A stretch of DNA of 64,000 nt from Pyrocephalus nanus (GCA_038380795.1 CM076259.1:103341739-103405738); one strand, 5' to 3'. Positions 26,206 to 40,079 are shown, counted from the first letter of the stretch. The notes: generated by a model from the sequence alone, not told the origin. Program-made: numbers and translations.

Positions 26206-28639
26206 ATTAAGCCCACAGTGATTCCTAGTACACAACAAGACAATTCATGACATAAAAATCCAAGACAAAGGGAGGAATAGGGAAATGACAACAGTTATAA
26301 GGGGTATAATAATAAGCAGACTTGCAGTAGGAGCTGCTTGGCTGCTGACACACAACAACGACTATTATTTTTATGCAGCAGATTTCCTGAGCCCTCTCAC
26401 GGCAGTATTTTGAAAGCATTTAGCTGATTAAACATGCAAACCCCCTAGGAGTTAGGTACTTAACGTTTCTTTGGGAAGCCGATGAGATACCTAACCGCAG
26501 CTTTACAGAGCTTGAAGTATTTTAGAAGCCCGCCCTCTAGTTTCTCGTAAGAGCTACTGCCACGATGCAGTATTTACCGATATGTTTTGACTGGGATTTA
26601 TCTCACTGTAGCAGTTATTTCCCCTTTTTTTCCACCAAGAAAGAAAGATAAAATCCCAAAACCAATCCCCTAAGACTCTTCCAACAATTGACAGTGCAAA
26701 TAAACTAAATTGATCATTAACCCTTTGGGCAGTGTTCTATACTAGAACCGTAATATGAGTAGGGCTGACAAAACCCCCTCAATTTAATTTGAAAACTAGT
26801 GCTTTGGAAAAAAAAAATAGTCTACATTAATGGCAAACTCAGTGGTCAAAAAAAGACAAATGACTGCCAGAAAAGAGTCTTTTGCAGTTTTAGCACTTCA
26901 TATAGCTGAGGAAGCCACATGACACAGGTTACCATTGACAAGAGGCTGAGGGAAGTGAAAAAGAACATTTCTGTGGTAGCCAGGGAAACCCAGAAGGGCA
27001 GCAGCACGGTCTAACTGTTTCTGCTGGTGGTGTGAGAAGGAAAAAATATCGCAGTATAATTTCTACAAATCCTTTTTGTACCGAGGACCTCCTGCCCCTT
27101 GACCCACTGCCACAGTAGTCAGAGAAGAGGGACTGTCCTGCAGATGCTCCCCTGCTGCTGCCCCATGTGCTCCCCACTTTACAACTGAACTACAACTAAA
27201 GTTACAAAGAGAATCATCCCACTTTGCTCCTAATGAGGACTTTGCCAGGATCCGGGTTTGTTTGGAAGCCTCAGCAAAGGGATGTAGCTCTGCTGTAATT
27301 TCTGCTCTTCCAGGATTTGTCAGGGACTTCACAGGCACTCGAAGTTCCCTGAGGCAACCGGCACTGCTCTGTGCTGCTCTACAACTGAAAGCAAAGAGGT
27401 GTCCAGCGATCCCAGTCAGCTGAAGTGGCATTTAGTGGTCCTCACCGGGCTGCAAGCGCAGGGGAGGTTATTTCTCCTCAACTGTGAAGCTGGTGTGGAG
27501 CCATGTGGCTCTGCTACAGGGACAAGTGTTGAGGCTGGAGCAAGCCTGCTGAACCTGAAGCAATACCTTTCCCTAAGCTCTCTATGACTGATTTCTTTGC
27601 TCTTCATGCATTAGCAGCAAGCTCTGTGATCCTGGAGACATTGAGAAGGGGCTCCTCTCCAAGCAACAAAATAAAAATCTCATCTGTCTCTATTTGGGCA
27701 GCAATATCCAAATTATTCATCATGAATTCTGCCTCTTCTGCCACCTTACCCAGTCTGTACTGCAAATAGACCACATTTGACTCTCTGTGCTAGTTATGGT
27801 TTCTAAAAATGCTACTTTCTCCTGGTCATATGGCTTCTTCTCAACAGAATTCATAATGTATGAGTGTTGTTCCATATAAATATAGTGTACATCTGATATG
27901 CCTACAGATAATATCACAGCACTATTGAACTGTGATTAATCTTTGTACTATTCAGCCACCTGTTTTCTTTCAATATAACTCTGGCATGTGCAATAAAAAG
28001 AGAGGTCCTGAAACAATGCTCCCATCCCTACAAATATAGTTACAGATGAGGTGGAAGTTGGCTATGGTTTTATTTTCAGTCTATTAAAATCAAGACTGAG
28101 AGCTCTCTGTGCACTTTGCAACTACTTTTCCTGAAATACTTGGCACTTCGTATGAAGCAAAATACATTGAAAAAAATACAGCAAATGGGAGGAAAAGGAA
28201 GGGTGGTAAGAAAGTGATTGCCAACTCGAAACCCAACATAGTCTTTCCACAGATCACATTCTCTGCAGCCTCTTCTGCATATTGAACGCTCTCATCCTTG
28301 ATTTCGTGGCCTTTTTGCCATGGAAAAGTGAGAGGTCTTAATCAACTTAGAAAATTTGACAGCCATCTCGTACATAACCCAGAGGATCTCTTCAGAGATG
28401 GAAAAGCATGAAGGCAAGACATCCTATGCAGGCTGCTAATTTAACTTGACATATAACTGACTGTACTAGAAAACTGTATATTCTGACATCTGGTCCATGC
28501 AGAATATGCTTAATCCCTCACATTATCTTGCTTCTTCAAACCTACTCAGGTAGTGTGGCAGTTTGTCTCTGCCTGTTGTTGAGTAGTTTAAACCTTGATA
28601 CATACAGGACAGTGCACATGAGGTCCTTTCACATCAGCA

Positions 28640-28800
28640 ACCAGTATATAAATATATATACACATTACATGTATATACATGCATATATATGTTTATATAT
28701 GTATATATGCATGTGAATATATGCACATAGCACATACATTATGTGTATATGCATAAATATGCTTATATATATGTGTATATATATATATGTATGTTGTGTT
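28640..28800. repeat. AT-rich microsatellite, mixed TATATG/TATA units
   Basis: About 160 bp consist almost wholly of alternating purine-pyrimidine TA, TG and CA steps, including ATATATATATATGTATG near 28778-28795. It is an imperfect, decayed dinucleotide repeat. Confidence 0.85.
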
Positions 28801-29354
28801 TATAGGATTTTGTCATTTTTTAAAGTTTCAAACATAAGCCCTTCTTTTCCCATAGAATAGACTTCTTCAAAACCATAAATGAAGGTGTTACAGCATATTG
28901 CCTGTATAAGACTGTACTGTTAATACTTAATTTGCAATCTGTGACAGGCAAACATTTTAAATGAGTTATTAGAATTGAGTGAAAAACATATGGGAAAACC
29001 AAACATTCCCAAGGCACCCTGTTTCAAAACACAAAATTCTTTTTCTCTAAACAAACTGAAAAGAAATAAATATGTTTTCACAGAGAAATAGAAGGAAAAG
29101 GTGAGAGAAATCATCAGCTGTTAAAAAATAGGCACCCAAGACCAATTATATTTTGATGCCGAATTTACACCAACATGATCTACAGGTTCTGTGGAAAAGA
29201 TTTCTTTTGCTCAGCTCTGCAGAAAGGCTCCTCTCAGAATGTGCATGTAGCAGCTCCCATTGGAGCACTTGCACAGTTGTATTAGCACAAATCTTGGATC
29301 TGACTGCAGAAGGACACAGAGGCCCATGCAATCTTAACAAAGAACAATGTGCAA

Positions 29355-29440
29355 TTTGAATATTCAAATTTGGAGTGGGATTTTGAGATGCACTTAAGTG
29401 ATTTAGGAGCATAGTTACCACTGAGTGGCATTGGGGTTGT
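29355..29440. repeat. Possible old sauropsid interspersed repeat
   Basis: GGAGTGGGATTTTGAGATGC followed by ACTTAAGTGATTTAGGAGCA resembles an old dispersed repeat seen in reptile and bird DNA (reverse of a 'TTAGGCTCCTAAGTCACTTA' type). This is recalled by pattern only and the family was not named. Confidence 0.25.
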
Positions 29441-32400
29441 GCTCAGTACCAGGGACAGAGTCCCAGCAATTTCGATGCCTAAGGTGCAAATAGGATGCAA
29501 GTGCTCAAGGCCAAAACTGTGATGCTCAAAACCATGGTCCAACCTCACCATAACCTCACACTGTGCTCATGCCCATCTACAAATACCTGAGTTTAGATAA
29601 ACCTGCTCACCTGAGTACCAGGGACACATGTGACCCTGAGCAGCACCCAGAAACTTGGTGGGTTTCCGCAGAGACCTTCCTCCTCAGCACCTACCTAATT
29701 GCATCAGACTTTGTACAAGAGCACAGCAGAAACCATCCTGGTTTCTTTCAAAGCACAGCTTGAGGAAACTGTTGCTACACAAATTAGCCTTTAGACATGG
29801 TACACAGCAATCCACAGGATAAAGCATATGGAAGCAAATTTCCTTATTGCCAGCTGAGCTCCACATTGCTAGGCTGCCATCAGGCTCACTTGTCTACAGA
29901 TTAATTTTAATTCATTTCTGCACAGCAGCCGAGCTTTAGCTCAAAGTCTACAAAGGGCCCCCCTGCCAAGGTAGTCTGCAGTCTCCAGGGAAGCAAGAAT
30001 TGTGGGTTTTAATCCTTTTGAGGCAAAGCAGGACCTGACCTGCTTTATTCATGCTTCCTGGCTGGGTATGTGTGATAATCACAGAGCCAAAGCAGAAGGG
30101 AGGGGCCACCAGCACATTCCTTCTCTTGCATGTTTGCAAATTTTTCTTCTTGTTTTTTAAAAAACTAGGAGTGAATCTGGAGGAGACAGCTCACACTGTA
30201 AATCCACTATGAGGGGAAATGTTTTCTGGCTTTACTTGTGTCATGGACACTGACAAAGCCCCAGGGAAGAAAATCTGATTGTTTTCAATTTCTTTTTGTT
30301 AGCTGTATCTAAACAGCTCTCCACACAAGCTTCACCACGCTGCCTGCAGAAGTGGCTCAAGGGTTCTTAACAGCATATGCAGCACCATCTTCTTGAGATG
30401 GCAGAAGTGTGAGAGTTTCTGCAGACAGAAGGTTTCTGAAAGGACTCATGTGATCAGACACAAGAGGACTATGGGTGAGACAGATCTCTCTCTACCTCCA
30501 TTTTCTTCTCTCTGTAACTTTGTATGTCTCTTTACAACCAATTTCCTCTTGGGGGAAACCAAGACTTGTCCTCGAGCAATGCTAGAGCACCCTGGAAGGG
30601 GAAGACAATGCTGGCCTTCATCCAGCCCTTGGGACACAGCAATCAAAGCAGAAAGCAGTGCCATAGGCTGTGGGCCATCTATTCTCCACTCCTGTCTGCC
30701 TGCCCTCAGGGTTTGAGGCACTTCAACTCCCCTTTTTAGTGGTGAAGCCAAACAGCCGGTAGGTGTTCGGTAGGTGTTCGACAGGAGGTAGAGTCCAGGC
30801 AGTTGTACCCACTGTTAGCATGCAAGAGGACACCTCTGTGGTAAAGAGAGGCACTGGGAGACATAGAGATGCAGTGCCTCTCCGAGGCAGATGAGAACAC
30901 AGCAGTGCAATAACATCTACCTGGAGCTGCCTGCATCATTCCCTCCAACATGTATCTGATCCCTGTGCTGTTAATAAAATTCCAGATGCTGCTGAGGGAT
31001 GTGAAGGAATGCTCCACTGAGTCAAAGTACTCTAATGCCATTGCACACAACCTTCATACCACGGGCTTGCCTTGATGAAAATGGTTAGATGCCAAAACTC
31101 ACTGCAGGTGGAGTTCCAAAGACTTTGCTGAAGGATGGTTAGTCTTTAGCTCTAAAAATGAGGCTTTTAGCCTCACGTCAGCAAAAGCATCTCTGAGATC
31201 CAGTCTCCACTCACCTCTAAGGTGTCTCTTAAAATAAGGCATTGAAGAAGTTGGAGATAATTGCTCGATTTGTCATCCTGCCTTAGAGAAACAGTTTTTT
31301 TTAATTTCAACCAAACTTCAAATAACTTCACACTTGGACACGACCCAGCAAGCTACTGTTTGTCAACTGAGCTGTGATGTTTAGCCAGGTCAGACCACTT
31401 GTTCTCTGCACCTGAGAAGCAGAACATGAACATCTTCACTGAGATGTCCATGGTTGGTCATAGGCTTTGAAGCATGCACATACTCAGCAGTGACTCAGGT
31501 GTTGTCTACTTATGTGTTAAATTGTAGTAACTGGATAGAAAACACTAAGCTGCAGAACTGATTTACCCCAGAAGTAATTGTTCAAACGTATGATAGCAAA
31601 TCTATGCTGTGCCAGTAGAAAAACTTTAAAAGCATATAAAAAGCAGAAAGGGATGCAATACTACATCATTGCCTCTTTTGTTTGCTTTTTTTTTAGTGAA
31701 GGGTTTAAACAAAAAAAAAGGGTATATGTGTGATAAACCTATCTGAACTCCCTTGCCTTTCAGCAAAATGTACTAAAAAACTGAAAATAAGCCTCTTGTT
31801 TTCACAGGCAGACCTCTTCTTGTTTTGAGAACTAGAAGGGAGAAAGATTACATTTTTTTTCCAAAATTCAAAGCCCATTCAAAGTCTAAAGAGACAGATC
31901 AATTCAACTATTTTCAGACAAACCCAAAAAAACAAAGACATTGAGAAATGAGAAAGTAAGCGGTTTGAGATCCTTCTTTAAGTATTTAATGAAGGTCTGA
32001 GATCCTTCATTAGCAGAGGACATACTCTATCCTGGCTTTTAACAATCTTTGGGAAGGATACTACACTCAAGAACAGCATGATTAGTAAACACATAAAAAC
32101 TGGAGGTTTGCTTTTCTCTGTATTCTGCCTATTTCAGCTCAAATATTTTGTTTCAAGTCTTCGGATGTGCATTTTCTTCCATTTCAGTACATGCTTTGTG
32201 TTGGTTTTATCTTCTGTATAAAGACAGCACCCTTCAAAGCTTTGAAATAGCACCATCTAGTTATTGTCATCATCCCTCCTTCAGAACAGGAGCAGTTTGG
32301 CTTTGGGGGAAGCTTTTTGTTCTTTGATTTTTCCTCAGTATGCCAGTCCCTGCTCTCTCTCTTTGCACACACCAGTGTTTCTGCTACCACTGCTGTTAAA

Positions 32401-34554
32401 ATGCGCTGCCAGGGCAGCGGGCACCGACCGGTCAGGCTGCTTCTCCCGGGGTTCATTTGCTTGGAAGCAGAGCAAGAACAGCCATCACCCTCTTCTCCCC
32501 TAAGTGCATTCACGGCCACAGCTATTATTTGCTCTGAGATTACATATCTGTGCCCTGAAAGGCTCTGTAAGGCCGTGTGGGAGTAACAGCAATTTTAAGA
32601 CAAGGTTCGCTCCAAGGCAACAAACAAGAACAAAGACCCAGGAGAGCTAAAAGCTGAAGGACTCGATTTATTTTTTTTATCTGTTGAATAACTGAATTAT
32701 TAAATTAAAAGCTATACTACATCAATTTTACCAAAGTGGGGGAGTAAGTTTTGAACACCAAGACTGAGGGGTTTGTTCTGCTTTTATTGAATCTATGTCT
32801 GCACATGGACCTCAGTCATTTGTGGTCAGAAACAAATACAGCCATGCCGCTAAATTGTAGGAGAGAAAACCAGGCACTATACTCGTTCCCAAGTTCAAAT
32901 AAAGGTTAGTTCAGTGGAGTTTCCTTTCAAGTAGCTGCAACCTGCAGCAACTAAAATTTGAAAAATAAATTATGAGCAACACTGAGAGTAAAACTAATAC
33001 ATATTCCGGCAGGAAATGCTCATTTATGCTGTGTCCTTTGTTTTCTTAGTACATGGGAATACAGTGTATTTGAGGCTGCTGTGGCAAATCAAAGGGGAAT
33101 TAGAATGTTAAAACAGCAGCAGATAATATTATTCTCAGAAGAAATTTGCAAAAAAGTGTGATATAGAGGTAGATATTTGGCACAAAAAGAGTGACATTTT
33201 TCAAAACAAGCCACACAAGGAGCAATTAGATGGCTGAAGCAGGTATAGTCCTAAGTACAAAGCGGGGCTCATGACACTTGTAGATGGCCTGCTCCCAGGC
33301 AGGAGCCACAAGGCTGATGCCACATTAAGCCAGCTCTGCAAGAGACGGCAAAGTACAGAGGTACAGAAATTTATGTGGCTCTTGAGCACAAGGCTGTGAA
33401 AACATAATTAGGTAGTCTTGTGTCAAATGAAACGAATAAAAAGTATAAAATAAAATGATGAGGCACTAAATTTAGAAAAAAATTTGTTTGATTATCACAT
33501 CAGAGCTGTGATATTTCGGATCATACTGTCAGCTTAATTGGCTACAATTTATGTAGATTTGATAAAACTATCTGAGCTGTTACAAACGTGGGAAGTCACA
33601 CTTCATGTATTCAAAAGCAGTTAGCCTTTTCACTCTGATGTAGGCACTTGGAAACCTTTGCGCTGAACACATTTGGAACTGTGTAAGGTTAGAATGATGG
33701 CAATTGCTTATTATTTTGGGCTTCTGATGATGCCTGTCATTACGGTATTCCAGGCATACCTAGCGCTGGCAGGAGAGTTCCCAGGGACACAGAAACAGCA
33801 TCACCCTCATTTCACTCATGACTCTTTACAGTGATCAGTATGATCTCATTCCTGCTCTCCAAGCAACTTCTAATGCTGATGATTCCCTGGTTACAATTAG
33901 TTCTGCATGGGTTTATATGCATGTGCTTCAGGGTAAATGCCCTTTAAGCCACAGGATCTTCTCTAAATACCTGGACCTGCTGTTATTTGCAGTTCACACA
34001 GCAAATAACTGAAGTTTTAGGGATTCCTGATATCCTGTTCTGAGATTTCCAAGAGTAGTACATTTCTGTGGTACTTGTTTGATGCTTAAGTTAATTTATA
34101 CTAACTCCTAACAGATCTAGCAGAGATAAGCAAGAAAGAGCCTGCTGACTGTATTCTATCTTCACACTTCTCTGATCCATCCACACCTGGTATCTTCAGG
34201 AGCCCATTTACCTTTCTGAGTTTATTTTGAGGGTTTTCAAAACCACAAAGCAAAATCTTTTCCTAATTAGTTTAAGTGGAAGCATTTGTTGTTCTTAAGA
34301 ATTTGCCCTCTTCTTTCCTTAGCAAAATACATCTCCAAACACATACAGTCAAACTTTCTTAAGCATCTAGAAAGCAGACTCTCTCTTGTCTATTTTCCTT
34401 GTCACTTCCACCATTCAACAACAGAATGAGAGGGAAATCTCTCCTTGACTTGCAAAGGCCTGAGAAATGATGTGCTGGGGGCTTACATAGCATAGTGTCC
34501 ATGGTAGAGACTCCCTGTTCACAATGGACAGCTGCAGGCCATGTTAGAGACAAT

Positions 34555-35082
34555 TGTGCTGGTTTTGGCTGGGGTGGAGTTCATTTTCTTCACAGTGGCT
34601 GGTATGGGACTAAATTTTGGATTTGTGCTGAAAACTGTGTTGATGCTATAGAGATGGTTTTGCTATTGTTGAGCAGTTCTTAAACAAAGCCAAGGCCTTT
34701 TCTGCTTTTCTTACTGCCACTCTGGCAAGGAAGGTGGATGTGAGTGGGAAGCTGGGAGGAGACACAGCCGGGACAGCTGACCCCAGCTGACAAAGAGATA
34801 TTCCAGACCATATGACATCAGCTCAGTATATAAAGTGAGGGAAAGGAGAAGGAAGTTGAGGGACATTTGGAGTGATGGTGTTTATCTTTCCCAGTCAGTT
34901 ATTTAATTCTATGTTTTTCTTTGCTTGTATGCATGACTTTTGCTTTCCCTATGAAGCTGTCTTTATCTCAACCCACAAGTTTTCTCACTTTTTCTCTTTT
35001 AATAATCTTCCCCTCACACTGGTGGGGGAGTGAGCAACCACCTATGTTGTACTTGGTGGCTGGCTGGGGTTAAACCACAACA
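34555..35082 (+). mobile_element. Solo LTR of an avian endogenous retrovirus (ERVL-like)
   Basis: The element starts TGTGCTGGTTTTGGCTGGGG and ends GGGGTTAAACCACAACA, the recognisable ends of a widespread avian ERVL-type LTR family. Internal landmarks in plus orientation are ACAGCCGGGACAGCTGACCC, a TATA box (GTATATAAAG, near 34827), the GGAGTGATGG block and the tail TCTTTATCTCAACCCACAAG. No gag, pol or env sequence lies on either side, so it is a solo LTR left by recombination. The target duplication is unclear: ACAAT on the left, with ACAAC or ACTAA on the right depending on the exact end. The family name is from memory. Confidence 0.85.
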
Positions 35083-37764
35083 ACTAAATTTTTTCCTCTA
35101 AACACAGAAACTCTGGGAAACAAAACATGAATAACTTTTTTGTTCAAGGAGATAACAGGATTACAAAGGTTCCTATGATAATAAATTACATTCTGAAGAT
35201 TCCAGTTTTCTCTTTGAAAATAAACTTCTAGCTCTTCTGTTTTAAAGTCTGAAAGCATGTCGTAAGTAGATGCAAAAAACCTGGAAGGAAAACCAAAGAA
35301 TCTTAAACATGCTGTTAAAAAAATCCTATTTACCCTCAACTACCTATTTTCTTGGGACAATTTTACAAACAGAAGTGATCTGACAAAATTGATGGCTGGC
35401 CATGAAATCCCTAAGTGCTGCTAATCTGGGAGTTCTGGACCAAAGACAGTAGGAAACCATGGATAGAAAAAGACAAGAAGTACTTTAAAATTAATAAAGG
35501 CCACACAGTGAGTAGGTCTGGGGATGGCCCACCACTGGGCACCACTGAAAAGAGCCTGGCTCTGTTCTCTTTGCACTCTGCCTTTAGGTACTTTATGCAC
35601 TGATGAGATCCCCCCAGGCAACCTCTCACTTTGGCAGAGGGGTCCTGCAGAAATTCTTGCAACACAACCTCCTTGTTTACCCTGTAGTTCCCACTCCAGC
35701 TAAGGAGATGTTTGCTTCTGACCTACCCTGGCATCCTCTGGATGCAGGATTCCCTCCTTTCACACAATGTCTGTCTTGGACTTAATCAAATGAACACATT
35801 TTCCTAAAACTGTGAGGCTCTTACAAGGGCTCACAGCATGTCAGAGTTCCTCTACCAGCAAAGCACTGTTGGATTTCTGGAGAAAAAAGGCAATACCCTT
35901 GCTTATAACTGTACAACAGTTTAACTGTATCCCTCAGGTCCATGTGAGCACAGGAATAAGAGGCAATTACTAAACTGCATGTCAGAGCAGTGACACTGGG
36001 AAAGGTAAATGGCTCTGTTAACTGAGCTGTGGCTTCAGAGCAGTATATAGCATGAAACTGTAATTAGAATCCTCAGTACTTAGGGGACAAAGCTATAATG
36101 TGCATTTTTAGCCTAGGGTTATTGACAAATGTTTTTTGTAAGTAATTAACAGCACCATCAAGGAACACCTTCTGTGTATGGATATAAGGGTTTTATTCCC
36201 TAAGGGACTTCTTCTCTTCTCAAGTGACACCAATCTCAGAGGCTGCTCTACTGCCAAGTTTCCTCATTTTGTGCTAGGAAGGATTCCCAGTAGGTTATAG
36301 AGGAGGTAGTGCTGCAAGAAATGCAAAGGCTAAGCTGCCCTGGGATGCTTTTGCTAGATGTGTAGTCTTCAGCTCTCAAAATACAACTCCCTTGCTTCTG
36401 TAACCTGATAACAGAACTACTTCTGCAATCAAACCACCCTTCCTTATAGTTCAGGGTAAAGACAAAAGTTTATCTACAAGTACCAGCTGCATGTGAGAAA
36501 TTATCTCATCAGTGTTGTGATGGGGATCCTGACAATCCCTTTCTCAAAACACAATTAAAACACAGTGCTGGGAGTACTGCCCGTATCTCCATGACACACT
36601 GTTTTGTAACTTCGAGGCAGTAAATTTGCCTTTTGAGAAGGTCCTCCAGTAAGTACAAAAACCTCACTCAGGAGGAAAAGATCAGACTACTTTAGGTTTA
36701 GGTCCTCTGAAACCAAGGTCCAGCATTCCTGAAGGACTGTGTGGCCCTTCAGGGTGCACAGTAAAAAGTCTTATTACACAGTCCCCCACACTTCAGGAAA
36801 CAAAACGTGAAGGGTTACAGAATGAAGAATGAACATGAGTTGCAGAAGTAACTGGCTAAATTTATATATATTCTCAGGTGAAATGTCAGTTTGTGCTCAG
36901 GCACATTTTCAGGTACAATTACCATACCAGTTATCACATGAGATATCACAATAATCAGCAATAAATCTCAGCCATAGCAGGCTCCATTTGTCACAAATTA
37001 AATGCTTCCTACCATTACTTATTCAATAGGACATATATTTTTAGCATGTGATATTTTGTTACTATTTTCTTTTGCATATGCTTCACCCTTGTGCATGTAG
37101 AAATGAGCAGGTGTGAAGGGAGCAGCAAAAAAAAAAAAAGTAGTTAGAGAAAAGGGAAATGAATCACAACTCAGGTTGTATATTAAAACTAGCTCCATCT
37201 AACACATCAGCTACAGGTCTGTGGAAGAAAAAAATCTTTATGACAAAGCAGAGTATGCTAATTAGTTAATTATAGATGACAGACCAGCACCAGGGGATGA
37301 CTACAGGAATATCTTAACTGAGGAGCACTCGATGACCTTCAATGGATCCAGCTTCATGACATCTCACTAATTATATCCCTCCCACAAACTGTTAGACTCA
37401 CAACTATGATCTTAGTAAGTCTATTCATGTTTCCTAATTTGGTGAAGAGCAAAACCAGAGATATTTAACAGCAGTTACTCTAAAGTGCAAATCATGTAGG
37501 AATGGGTTTGTAAATAATGAACCAACCTACTGCTTTGCAGGTTTCTCATTTTTGCTACCGGTTTTGCACTCTGTTAAACTGAGCAAGAATGCATGGATCA
37601 AAATTTTTAAAAAAATTAATCCTCTTGACTTGTAATTTACTGAAACTATCCCATGATATATGACAATACTAGGAAGTAAATTTGGAAATAACTGATATAA
37701 TTGTAAAAACTTTGGCATGTTTGAATGTTAATGTATACTTTTAATATTTTTTATGGTATCATAT
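35083..37764. other. No gene recognised between the two solo LTRs
   Basis: The 2.7 kb between the LTRs holds no retroviral gag, pol or env reading frame, and the two LTRs differ in sequence. They are therefore separate insertions rather than the ends of one provirus. An A13 run lies near 37127. Confidence 0.7.
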
Positions 37765-38217
37765 TGTTGCAGTTTGGTCAAAGCTTGTCTGGAGCATAGG
37801 CCTGAAAAGGCCCCTGCCAGAGACAAGTCAGGGCTTGTCAGAGCTAAGTTGGGACTGGTTAGACATTAAAGCTGTGCTGACCAAAAAGAAACAATAAATC
37901 AAGCAGAACCAAACAAGAAAAATTTGCAACTAGAGATAGGATGTAATCTGGTGGTGGGATTTAATTACACGGTGTTTACAGTTAGGTAAATGGATTAATA
38001 TTTGAATGATATGTAAGTTTATGTTTAACTGCTATGTCTCCTGTGAAATGTAAAACCAATCATGTAACCTTGCTTGGAAAATAGTATAAAAGATGCGTTC
38101 AAAATGTGGGTCTTTGGGTACCTGTCTTGGGACAGGAGTCCACAGGGACCCTGGGCCCTGAATAAAGCACCGCATAAACTGACACTCTGTTAGTTTGTGT
38201 TCTCATTACGGGCAACA
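37765..38217 (+). mobile_element. Solo LTR (453 bp) with intact ends and ATAT target duplication
   Basis: Perfect 6-bp terminal inverted repeats TGTTGC and GCAACA bound the element, and ATAT is duplicated on each side (37761-37764 and 38218-38221). Promoter-like order on the plus strand is CCAAT at 38056, TATAAAAG at 38085, a small hairpin CCTGTC-TTGG-GACAGG, then AATAAA at 38161 and a T/G-rich end. This is the U3-R-U5 layout of a retroviral LTR. A 4-bp duplication suits ERV1 (gamma-like) elements. No internal viral genes are next to it, so it is a solo LTR. The specific family was not identified. Confidence 0.85.
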
Positions 38218-39933
38218 ATATTATAGGATAACAAAATAATGGAAGTATTTGGAGTTATTCTTACCATTTCAAGTAGGTACTTCCTACAGAGTACCACAAG
38301 AAATATAAAAATAATATCAAAGGGAAATCCATCAATAATGAATATCTGAGAAGATTGTAGTACTCACGTGAGAGAGGCCTCATTTCCAAACTGTGAAAAT
38401 CAAAGAACACCCTCACTGATCAGTACACACTCTGTACAGGCACATTCTATTGATCAATCTGTTTACTATTCTTTAGACAGCATCACATTCAAAGCATAAT
38501 CTGTAACCCTTTCTTGGAGATGGAGCAAAGTATCAGGCAGATACTTTGCCTGGGAGTGAGTGTGGATTTCTTGCAAATAAAGGTAATCTTCACTGGATTC
38601 ACATGGTCAGTCATAAAACAATCCACTGAATACATCACATTTTATGCAAGCCTGCAGGTCATGACTAAAACACCCAAACTGATGAATGTTCTCTTATAGG
38701 GGGTGATCCTTAGATTTATTATCATTCAAGATTCCTGGATGTGGCCCATGATTGATTTACATCTCAGTTTTATATAGAACTCATGCACCTGCTTAGTTCT
38801 ACACAGCACCCAAACCCAAACTTCCAGGCTCCAGTGAGTACTGTGTCTGCAACTCTTTTAGAAACTGGTTTCACATATGATCTGTGACTGCACTACCCAA
38901 GATCTAGAAATCTGTATCACTGTAAGAACCTGATAAACAGTACATCAAAAGAAGGACAGACACAGAAATGACTTCATAATAACCTCACCGCTTTCAAGAT
39001 ACCCTTTACTTTGCTGACCTTTCTGGAGAAATCTTCTTCTTAGAGTGAACTTCTGTGCATGCCTCAAAAGTTTGTCAGATTCTCAGTAAGCTAATTACTA
39101 AAAAACTGTTTAAAGTGTTGAAATAGCAATCATCTGAGAATAAACATGGGGTTAAATTTATGCCCAAATATCTGTTATGGAAAAAACCTCTTTAAAGTCT
39201 CACATTAAAAATTCATATTTCTCTGGGCAGTGCTTTAGTGTAGTGACTACAATGTTATATTTTACAAAATATTAATTTTTCCTTTCCCAAGTTTTCTGAA
39301 GAGAAAGACTCCATTGTTTCTTTAAAATAACAGGAACATTATGACACAGCAGGGTAAAAGCATGAAACAGCTAAGCACTCTTGATTCCAAATGGCGTATT
39401 TATGCTGTACATAAAATATAAGTTAATGATGCACTGCGCATTCGAGCAATTCACTGAGATTATACAGCATTTCTTTTAAGATTCCTGATCCTTAGCACTT
39501 CTGCCTCCCCAGAACCCTTTTGCACTGCTTTCTGTTTTTCTCTGTTCTTATTTATGTGCAGCAAATTACAGATGATGTTCTTCTACTCAGCTTAGCTCCT
39601 CTGCCCTTCTTCACAATAGAAAGGATTTATCAGTCAATATGCAAAACTGGCAATTCAGGTGACTACTATGTGATGCAACTCTCCTTTTCTTATTGTAGCC
39701 AGGGTGGGTTTTTTTTAGTATTGAAACTTCTCTGTACGTCTGAATATTCATTGTATCTGCCTGATGACTCGGGTTTTTCAAGGAAAATCAGAGGATAATT
39801 TCATAGACAGAAATTATTAATTTCTATCATGCTCAGAATGTAGAACAGAGGCTTATGGGCCTTGTTTGAAATCAAATGGAAATTATTCTGAAATTGGTGT
39901 TGAAGTGCTGAATACTTCCTTTTAAATAAAATA

Positions 39934-40003
39934 ATCACAGAATCATAGAATGGTTTGGGTTGGACAAGACCTCCGAAGATCATCTAGTCCAACCCTCCTG
40001 CAT
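39934..40003 (-). mobile_element. CR1 LINE 3' end fragment, very short
   Basis: About 70 bp reading ATCACAGAATCATAGAATGG, then TTTGGGTTGGACAAGACCTC and ATCTAGTCCAACCCTCCTGC on the plus strand. This is the reverse complement of the CR1 3' terminus. It lies just beyond the proposed SMPX poly(A) site. Confidence 0.9.
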
Positions 40004-40079
40004 GTCAATTTTGAATAATATAAATAAATGAATATCAAATAACTAATATTCTGAAGGAGCTTAAAAATGCTGACCTACT

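Larger units (their letters stand above)
17301..34554. other. No gene recognised apart from the open stretch at 25.5 kb
   Basis: About 17 kb of AT-rich sequence. GC-richer patches occur near 27.0-27.6, 30.3-31.0 and 32.3-32.6 kb, with open frames up to about 120 codons that resemble nothing known. If the human gene order holds, this side faces the KLHL34 and CNKSR2 genes, but no part of either was seen. Confidence 0.55.

Noticed and set aside
27063..27431. Minus-strand open frame of 122 codons
   Set aside because: GC-richer patch, no recognisable domain and no conserved-looking splice sites.
34555..38217. The two LTRs as ends of one provirus
   Set aside because: They differ in sequence, length and apparent target duplication, and no retroviral genes lie between them.
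39296..39308. Alternative minus-strand acceptor TCTTTCTCTTCAG for the SMPX last exon
   Set aside because: Good site with AATAAA about 580 bases on, but the nearer acceptor at 40378 gives a more compact terminal exon. Not excluded.
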